64,000 bases of DNA from Pseudomonas sp. 7SR1 (GTDB lineage: Bacteria > Pseudomonadota > Gammaproteobacteria > Pseudomonadales > Pseudomonadaceae), in NCBI RefSeq assembly GCF_900156465.1, contig NZ_LT707064.1, positions 2,450,501-2,514,500 on the forward strand, given 5' to 3'. How positions within the stretch are numbered: the first letter of the stretch is position 1; every line of letters starts with the position of its first letter. Of the stretch, positions 58,856-64,000 are shown piece after piece. The notes beneath the pieces are model-generated. The model had not been told where the DNA came from and did no database searches. It saw only the letters and a list, made by a program, of their open reading frames with translations. The position numbers and the translations under genes are program-made.

Positions 58856-59482
58856 TCACAGGCTGATCCCGACATCGAAGACGATGCTGCGTCCCAGGTT
58901 GCTGCGCAGGAAGTCCGGTGCGTCGGGATGGGCGAACAGCACCCGGGCGAAGGTCGGCCCCACCAGCGATAACGAGCGCCAGCCCTGGCGCAGATATTCG
59001 GTGGGTGGCGGGAAATGGCTGTTGAGGTCCAGCACTTCGCGCTTGAGGCTGGCGAAGGCGATGATGTCCAGCTCCCCCAGGTCCATGCCTCGTTCGGTGT
59101 AGTTGTGGGCTTTCTTGCGCAGGGTGGGCGCCAGTCGCAGCAGGAATTCGTTGGCCGGGATCCGCCGGGGCTTGGCCTCGCGGCGCACCAGTTGGCTGAG
59201 GGAAAAAGCGCTGCGGCGGCGTTGCAGCTCATCGCGCCATTCGTCATTGAGGCGACGGCCTTCGTCGAGGACAAAAAACACCTCGAAGTTCGCATCGCGA
59301 AACAAGACGTCCGGTGGTTCCCCGGCGGGGGCGAACTCATCGGCGCGATAGGGCACGTTCAACCCTTGCAGCAGCCGTTGGCAGACCCAACGCTCACGCT
59401 CCCATTTGCGGGCATTGGAGAGAAAGGCGTTGGCTTGCTCGGCCGCGATGGTGAGCAGGCGTAAATAATCGGAGTCATCCAT
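58856..59482 (-). CDS. DUF1780 family protein
   Basis: 208 residues. Soluble, with 'LLTIAAEQANAFLSNARKWE' and 'VCQRLLQGLNVPYRADEF'; the family is recognised by these and by its place before the ECF-type permease. No signal or membrane segment. Members are of unknown function; the family was structurally characterised as a nuclease-like fold as far as I recall, which should be checked. ATG at 59482 is chosen over an upstream frame starting in the divergent gap. Confidence 0.8.
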   Translation of the reverse strand: MDDSDYLRLLTIAAEQANAFLSNARKWERERWVCQRLLQGLNVPYRADEFAPAGEPPDVLFRDANFEVFFVLDEGRRLNDEWRDELQRRRSAFSLSQLVRREAKPRRIPANEFLLRLAPTLRKKAHNYTERGMDLGELDIIAFASLKREVLDLNSHFPPPTEYLRQGWRSLSLVGPTFARVLFAHPDAPDFLRSNLGRSIVFDVGISL

Positions 59483-59624
59483 GAGCCCAAGCTTAGCGTT
59501 CAATTGCGACAAGCTGGAAGCCTTGCGTTGATTAATACGCGTCGGCCGGGGTGTAGACTGCCGGCTTGAATTCGAAGGCGATGACGGAGTCTGTGATGCC
59601 AGGGCAAGCGAAAGGAGGAGTCCC

Positions 59625-60311
59625 ATGATCGGTGCCGAGCTGCTCTCTTCGCAGACCCTCACGGCGGGTTGGCTGATCTATGTGCCGGTGCTCGCCTGGG
59701 CGGTCTGGCGCGCGCCCTGGGTCGAGCTGTTCACCGACAGTCGACGCCAGCATCTGCTGTTCGGGACGGTGCTCGCGTTGTTCATGTTGTGGCTGGTGCG
59801 CCGGGATTTCGAGACCGGCGTGTCGTATCACTTCATCGGCATGACCGCCGTGACGCTGCTGCTGGACTGGCCCCTGGCGATCCTCGGCGGCTTTCTGGCC
59901 CAGCTGGCGCTGGTCCTGCTCGGGCGTCAGGACATGGTGGCGGTGGGCGTCAACGGTATGCTGCTGGTCCTGCTGCCGGTGTGGGTCACCGAATGCTGCG
60001 CGATCCTGGTGGAGCGAGCCCAGCCACGCAACCTGTTCGTATACATATTCTGTTCGGGGTTCCTGGCCGCTGCGCTGTCGGCGCTGCTGTGCCTGCTGCT
60101 GGGGCTCGGTCTGCTGTGGTATGACGGTGTATTCGCCATGCCTTACTGGCTGAGCGACTTTGTCGGCTATCTCTGGCTGGTCATTTTCCCCGAGGCCTTC
60201 ATCAACGGCATGGTGATCAGTGCGCTGGTGGTGTTCAGCCCCGAATGGCTGGAGACATTCAACCGTACGCGGTATCTGTCGGCTCCCTGGAAGGACAACG
60301 ACAAGCCTTGA
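59625..60311 (+). CDS. CbiM-like ECF transporter permease (orphan)
   Basis: 228 residues with about six or seven membrane segments. It resembles the CbiM/ECF S-component group ('SYHFIGMTAVTLLLDWPLAI', 'GVNGMLLVLLPVWVTECCAI'). CbiM proteins have an N-terminal Met-His metal site; here the N terminus is MIGAELLSSQTL, with no His in the first residues. No EcfA/EcfT genes are nearby. Divergent from DUF1780. It may move a different substrate or act alone. Confidence 0.75.
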   Translation: MIGAELLSSQTLTAGWLIYVPVLAWAVWRAPWVELFTDSRRQHLLFGTVLALFMLWLVRRDFETGVSYHFIGMTAVTLLLDWPLAILGGFLAQLALVLLGRQDMVAVGVNGMLLVLLPVWVTECCAILVERAQPRNLFVYIFCSGFLAAALSALLCLLLGLGLLWYDGVFAMPYWLSDFVGYLWLVIFPEAFINGMVISALVVFSPEWLETFNRTRYLSAPWKDNDKP

Positions 60312-60374
60312 TTCACATCAAGGCTGCGCGGGCGAGCGCCCGGCATGCTCTGCAAAAATTTCGGGAGCACAACC

Positions 60375-60590
60375 ATGAGTGTTTATGAGTGGGCGAGACA
60401 GGAGATCAGGCGCAGCCAGGACGCGGCCATGGAAATAGGCTTCGATCCGGGACTGAGCCTGCGGGCCTTGCTCAGTGCGGTGGTGCAGCAGAGCAAGGCC
60501 GTGCGCAGTGTCGAGGACCTGGCCGACGAATTGGGTTTCCTGGCGGAAAACCTCGACGACAGCCAGGACTACGGTTTCATGCGCCCTTAA
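60375..60590 (+). CDS. Unknown small protein
   Basis: 71 residues ([20 protein letters not shown]...). Soluble, acidic at the end ('[13 protein letters not shown]'), largely helical by pattern. No family recognised. It is 63 bases after the permease gene and may be cotranscribed. Its 3' end overlaps the yacG stop by 4 bases in convergent orientation. ATG at 60375 is preferred over one ten codons upstream. Confidence 0.72.
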   Translation: MSVYEWARQEIRRSQDAAMEIGFDPGLSLRALLSAVVQQSKAVRSVEDLADELGFLAENLDDSQDYGFMRP

Positions 60591-60793
60591 TGATGTGAGC
60601 GGGGGTTGAAGTCTTCGCTGAACAACTCGTCCTCGGCCTCAGGGCTGACCGGAATCTTGTGTTCCTCCGACGCCCAGGCGCCCAGGTCGATCAGTTTGCA
60701 GCGATCGGAGCAGAAGGGCCGGAATTTGCTCTCCGGGCTCCATTCGACGGGGGCGCCACAGGTCGGGCAATCAACGGTTGGGTTCTGGCTCAT
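60587..60793 (-). CDS. yacG: DNA gyrase inhibitor YacG
   Basis: 68 residues. Zinc finger CPTC (9-12) and CSDRC (28-32), the four cysteines of the YacG fold. It binds gyrase GyrB and blocks DNA binding. It overlaps coaE by 4 bases (ATGA). Third from last in the pilB-pilC-pilD-coaE-yacG run, the order usual in Pseudomonas. Confidence 0.95.
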   Translation of the reverse strand: MSQNPTVDCPTCGAPVEWSPESKFRPFCSDRCKLIDLGAWASEEHKIPVSPEAEDELFSEDFNPRSHH

Positions 60794-61413
60794 GACTGGC
60801 CTCCACGCAAGGTAAGGTAAAAATGATGCAGGCGTTCGACCTCGCTGTGCAGCCAGGCGAGGTCGCGGTCGTTGACCACCACGTCGTCCGCATGGCTCAG
60901 GCGATCCTGACGGCTTGACTGTGCCTTGAGGATGGCCTGGACCTGTTGTTCGCTGGTCTGGTCGCGCTGCAAGGTACGTTCGATCTGCATTCGTTCCGGA
61001 GCATCGATCACCAGGATGCGCTGGGTCATGGCGTACTGTCCCGACTCGATCAGCAGTGGCGAGACCAGGATCGCATAGGGCGATTGTGCCAGTGCCAGAT
61101 GATGGGCGATTTCGTCGGCGATCAACGGATGCAGCAATGCCTCGAGCCAGCGACGCTCCTCGGCATTTTCAAAGATGAGTTTTCGCAGCGCCCCTCGATC
61201 GAGGCTGCCGTCGGCCTGCACCACGCCAGGGCCGAAATGCCTGGCGATTTGCGCCAGGGCCGGGCGTCCGGGTTCGACGACCCAGCGTGCGGCGTGATCG
61301 GCGTCGACCACGTGCACGCCCAGGTCGATGAAGTGCTGGGCCGCCGCGCTTTTACCGCTGCCGATACCGCCGGTCAGGCCGAGAATCCAGGGTTTTTCCA
61401 CAGGGGTATTCAT
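60790..61413 (-). CDS. coaE: Dephospho-CoA kinase
   Basis: 207 residues. Walker [12 protein letters not shown] at the N terminus (about 11-21), with '[16 protein letters not shown]' following. Last step of coenzyme A synthesis. The ATG at 61413 overlaps the pilD stop codon by one base (TAATG). Between pilD and yacG as in most gamma-proteobacteria. Confidence 0.96.
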   Translation of the reverse strand: MNTPVEKPWILGLTGGIGSGKSAAAQHFIDLGVHVVDADHAARWVVEPGRPALAQIARHFGPGVVQADGSLDRGALRKLIFENAEERRWLEALLHPLIADEIAHHLALAQSPYAILVSPLLIESGQYAMTQRILVIDAPERMQIERTLQRDQTSEQQVQAILKAQSSRQDRLSHADDVVVNDRDLAWLHSEVERLHHFYLTLRGGQS

Positions 61414-62282
61414 TAGAAACCGACAGACTGCCAATAGAAGTCGGTTATTTGACCACCCCAGAGCAGCGCAATCCAGCCGGCAATGGCCAGATAAGGCCCA
61501 AAGGGGATTTGCGTCGACGCCGGAGCGTCACGCATGCGCAGTACAACCACGCCGACGACTGCGCCTACCAGGGACGACAGCAGCAGCGTCAACGGCAGGA
61601 TCTGCCAGCCGCCCCAGGCGCCCAGCATCGCCAATAGCTTGAAATCCCCATAGCCCATGCCTTCCTTGCCGGTGATCAGCTTGAACGCCCAGAACACCGA
61701 CCACAGCGCCAGATAGCCGGCCACAGCGCCCCACATGGCCTCGTTCAGCGAAGCGAACAATCCAAAGCTGTTGACGATCAGGCCCAGCCACAACAAAGGC
61801 AGTACCAGCGTATCGGGCAGCAATTGGTGCTCGGCATCGATCAGGCTCATGCCCAGCAGGCCCCAGCTCAGGACCATCACCATTGCCGCCTGCCAGCCGA
61901 AGCCGAAATGCCAGGCGACGAACGCCGATAACACCCCACAGGCCAGTTCAGTCAGGGGGTAGCGCCTGCCGATGGGAGTGGCGCAACTGGAACAGCGGCC
62001 GCGCAGCGCCAGGTAGCTCAACACCGGGATATTTTCCCAGGCCCGGATGCGGTGGCCGCAATGGGGGCACTGGGAGTGGGGCAGTATCAGGTTATAGGCC
62101 GGGCCGGGCGTTTCGGCGGGCAGGCCCAGCAAGTCATGGGCCTGCAGTCGCCATTCCCGGCTCAGCATCCTGGGCAGGCGCCACACCAGGACATTGAGAA
62201 AGCTGCCGACGATCAGCCCGAGCAATAACGCCGTCAGCACGAAGGCCAGGGGATAAAGCGCGAAGAATTCGGTCAGGGGCAT
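61413..62282 (-). CDS. pilD: Prepilin peptidase / N-methyltransferase PilD
   Basis: 289 residues with about seven or eight membrane segments. N-terminal cytoplasmic loop with CPHC and CSSC zinc pairs; the catalytic aspartates lie in '[14 protein letters not shown]' and '[12 protein letters not shown]' (GxGD). It cleaves the leaders of all pilins listed above and methylates the new N terminus. One base separates it from pilC, upstream on the minus strand. Confidence 0.96.
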   Translation of the reverse strand: MPLTEFFALYPLAFVLTALLLGLIVGSFLNVLVWRLPRMLSREWRLQAHDLLGLPAETPGPAYNLILPHSQCPHCGHRIRAWENIPVLSYLALRGRCSSCATPIGRRYPLTELACGVLSAFVAWHFGFGWQAAMVMVLSWGLLGMSLIDAEHQLLPDTLVLPLLWLGLIVNSFGLFASLNEAMWGAVAGYLALWSVFWAFKLITGKEGMGYGDFKLLAMLGAWGGWQILPLTLLLSSLVGAVVGVVVLRMRDAPASTQIPFGPYLAIAGWIALLWGGQITDFYWQSVGF

Positions 62283-62283
62283 G

Positions 62284-63501
62284 TCAGATCGCAGAGCCGA
62301 GTTGAAAGATGGGCAGGTACATGGCAACCACCAGGCCGCCGACGACCACCCCCAGTACCACCATGATGAACGGCTCCATCAGGCTGGTGAGATTGTCCAC
62401 CAGATTGTCCACTTCGGCCTCATAAAAACTCGCCACCTTGTCCAGCATATCGTCCAGCGCGCCGGACTCCTCGCCGATGGCGGTCATCTGGATCGCCAGG
62501 TTCGGAAAGATGCCTGACGCGCGCATGGAGAAATTCAGCTGCATGCCCGTCGAGACATCCTGTCGGATGCGTTGCACCGCTCGTTTGAATACCACGTTGC
62601 CGGTAGCGCCGGACACCGAATCCAGCGCTTCCACCAGCGGCACGCCGGCGGCGAAGGTGGTGGAAAGCGTGCGGGCGAAGCGGGCCACGGCGGATTTGTA
62701 CATCAGGGCACCGATCAGCGGCAGCTTGAGCAGCCACTTGTCGCGCCAGTCACGAAAGCCCTGGGAGCGCTTGAGGGCATATCTCACCCCGAAAAAACCG
62801 CCGACCAGCGCACCCAGCAGCAGCCACCACCATTGCTGCATGAACTCCGACAGGCCAATGACCATCACCGTGAACCCCGGCAGCTCCGCGCCGAACCCGG
62901 CGAACACCGATTCGAACTGCGGCACCACCTTGACCAGCAGGATGCCCGTGACCACCGCCGCAACCAGTATCACGGCTGTCGGGTAGGTCATGGCCTTCTT
63001 GATCTTGGCCTTGAGGGCCTCGCTCTTTTCCTTGTAGGTGGCGACCCGGTCCAGCAAGGTATCCAGGGCGCCAGCCTGTTCCCCGGCGTCCACCAGGTTG
63101 CAATACAGCTCGTCGAAGTACTGCGGGCATTTGCGCAACGACGCGGCGAAGCTGTTACCGGCTGCGACTTCCTGCTTTACCTCGTCGATCAGCTTGCGCA
63201 TGTTGGCGTTGTCGAAGCCTTCGCCGATGATGTCGAAGGCCTGGAGCAGGGGCACGCCGGCCTTGAGCATCGTTGCCATCTGACGTGTGAAGAGGGCGAT
63301 ATCCAGGGGCTTGATGCGCTTGCCCTTGCTGAATATCGAGGTGGACTTCTTGCGCACCCTGTCCGGGTTGATCCCTTGCTTGCGCAACTGTGCCTTGACC
63401 AGCGCCGGGCTCTGGCCGGTCAGCTCGCCGGACATTTTCGTGCCCTTGCGGTCCTTGCCTTCCCAAGTGTAGGTATCGGTTTTTACTGCCTTGACCGCCA
63501 T
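62284..63501 (-). CDS. pilC: Type IV pilus inner-membrane platform PilC
   Basis: 405 residues. Two T2SSF domains: 'MATMLKAGVPLLQAFDIIGE' in the first and 'LSTTFAAGVPLVEALDSVSG' in the second, with three hydrophobic membrane segments. It is the platform that PilB turns to add pilins. The ATG at 63501 (MAVKAVKTDTYTWEG) is used; the frame open further upstream overlaps pilB. Two bases after the pilB stop. Confidence 0.96.
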   Translation of the reverse strand: MAVKAVKTDTYTWEGKDRKGTKMSGELTGQSPALVKAQLRKQGINPDRVRKKSTSIFSKGKRIKPLDIALFTRQMATMLKAGVPLLQAFDIIGEGFDNANMRKLIDEVKQEVAAGNSFAASLRKCPQYFDELYCNLVDAGEQAGALDTLLDRVATYKEKSEALKAKIKKAMTYPTAVILVAAVVTGILLVKVVPQFESVFAGFGAELPGFTVMVIGLSEFMQQWWWLLLGALVGGFFGVRYALKRSQGFRDWRDKWLLKLPLIGALMYKSAVARFARTLSTTFAAGVPLVEALDSVSGATGNVVFKRAVQRIRQDVSTGMQLNFSMRASGIFPNLAIQMTAIGEESGALDDMLDKVASFYEAEVDNLVDNLTSLMEPFIMVVLGVVVGGLVVAMYLPIFQLGSAI

Positions 63502-63503
63502 GC

Positions 63504-64000
63504 TCAGTCCTTGGTGACCCGGTTGATTTCTTCGAGGCTGGTCACGCCTTGCATCACTTTGAGCAGCCCGGAGGCGCGCAGGTCGTTGAAGCCGTCCTTG
63601 CGCATCTGCAGGTCGATTTCCAGCGAGTTGCCCTCGGCCATGATCAGGCGTTGCAGCTCGGGAGTGTTCTTGACCACTTCGTAAATCCCCACGCGGCCCT
63701 TGTAGCCGTTGTTGCACTGTTCGCAACCGACCGGCTCATAGATCGTGAACGAGCCGATGCGTTCCCGAGGGAAACCTTCCTTGAGCAGGGTTTCCTCTGG
63801 AATCTCGATGGCCTTCTTGCAATGAGTGCACAACTTGCGCGCCAGTCGCTGGGCGATGATCAGGTGCACGGCCGTGGCGATGTTGAAGCCGGGAATGCCC
63901 ATGTTCTGCAGGCGGATGAGGGTTTCGGCGGCGCTGTTGGTGTGCAGTGTGGACAGCACCATGTGCCCGGTCTGCGCAGCCTTGATGGCGATCTCGGCCG
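63504..64000 (-). CDS. pilB: Type IV pilus assembly ATPase PilB (3' part)
   Basis: The frame is open to the right edge and lacks its N terminus: visible are the C-terminal ~164 residues of a GspE/PilB ATPase: 'TGHMVLSTLHTNSAAETLIR' region (the His box), and the tetracysteine zinc site CTHCKKA / CEQCNNG. PilB powers pilus extension. The Walker motifs are beyond the window. Followed by pilC, pilD, coaE, yacG. Confidence 0.95.
   Translation of the reverse strand, partial: AEIAIKAAQTGHMVLSTLHTNSAAETLIRLQNMGIPGFNIATAVHLIIAQRLARKLCTHCKKAIEIPEETLLKEGFPRERIGSFTIYEPVGCEQCNNGYKGRVGIYEVVKNTPELQRLIMAEGNSLEIDLQMRKDGFNDLRASGLLKVMQGVTSLEEINRVTKD

Overview
The window is core chromosome of a Pseudomonas of the fluorescens group. 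Evidence: the proteins read as typical Pseudomonas orthologues, coding DNA is GC-rich, the intergenic spaces carry REP/REPIN-type palindromes of the fluorescens lineage, and a member of the Pseudomonas-restricted DUF6124 family is present. Gene order largely follows, from memory, the P. aeruginosa PAO1 blocks around PA4601-PA4609 and PA4574-PA4530. No prophage, insertion sequence, CRISPR array or defence island was seen.

Layout. 1-12.3 kb: end of an ankyrin-repeat gene, radA, a mapZ-type PilZ gene, the cstA/ybdD/yjiA-type carbon-starvation block, an orphan unknown gene (6157-6702), glyA and the large membrane GGDEF/EAL gene morA. 12.6-21.3 kb: ettA, a GreB-like factor with a changed tip, a lipoprotein, a DUF4105 and a DUF3015 protein, an AsrA-type Lon-like protease and a small unknown gene. 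21.4-37 kb: a housekeeping run (YqhA/UPF0114, fklB, yjdM, ispB, rplU-rpmA-obg, proB-creA, rpsT, murJ, ribF-ileS-lspA-fkpB-ispH).

37-48.7 kb: type IV pilus biogenesis. A divergent FimT-like pilin faces the minor-pilin operon fimU-pilV-pilW-pilX-pilY1-pilE, followed by thiO, a 770-base repeat-rich gap, a DUF6124 gene and the pilSR two-component system. 48.6-54.6 kb: PP0621-type protein, bamD, rluD-pgeF and clpB with a clear heat-shock promoter. 54.7-55.3 kb: a tRNA cluster Asn-Pro-Lys plus a second identical Pro gene. 55.4-64 kb: a chemotaxis receptor, ndh, small membrane and unknown genes, then yacG-coaE-pilD-pilC-pilB, with pilB running off the window.

How it fits together. Surface motility and c-di-GMP dominate: MorA (synthesis/degradation), MapZ (c-di-GMP receptor), the chemoreceptor, and pilus genes for assembly (pilBCD), tip complex (minor pilins and PilY1) and control (PilSR). 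The rest is translation, cell envelope, isoprenoid and cofactor housekeeping. I found no convincing undescribed system; the best second-look items are the orphan gene at 6157-6702, the GreB-like protein without the acidic tip, the Lon-like protease with an arginine in its Walker A, the orphan CbiM-like permease and the structured repeat block at 44.5-45.0 kb.
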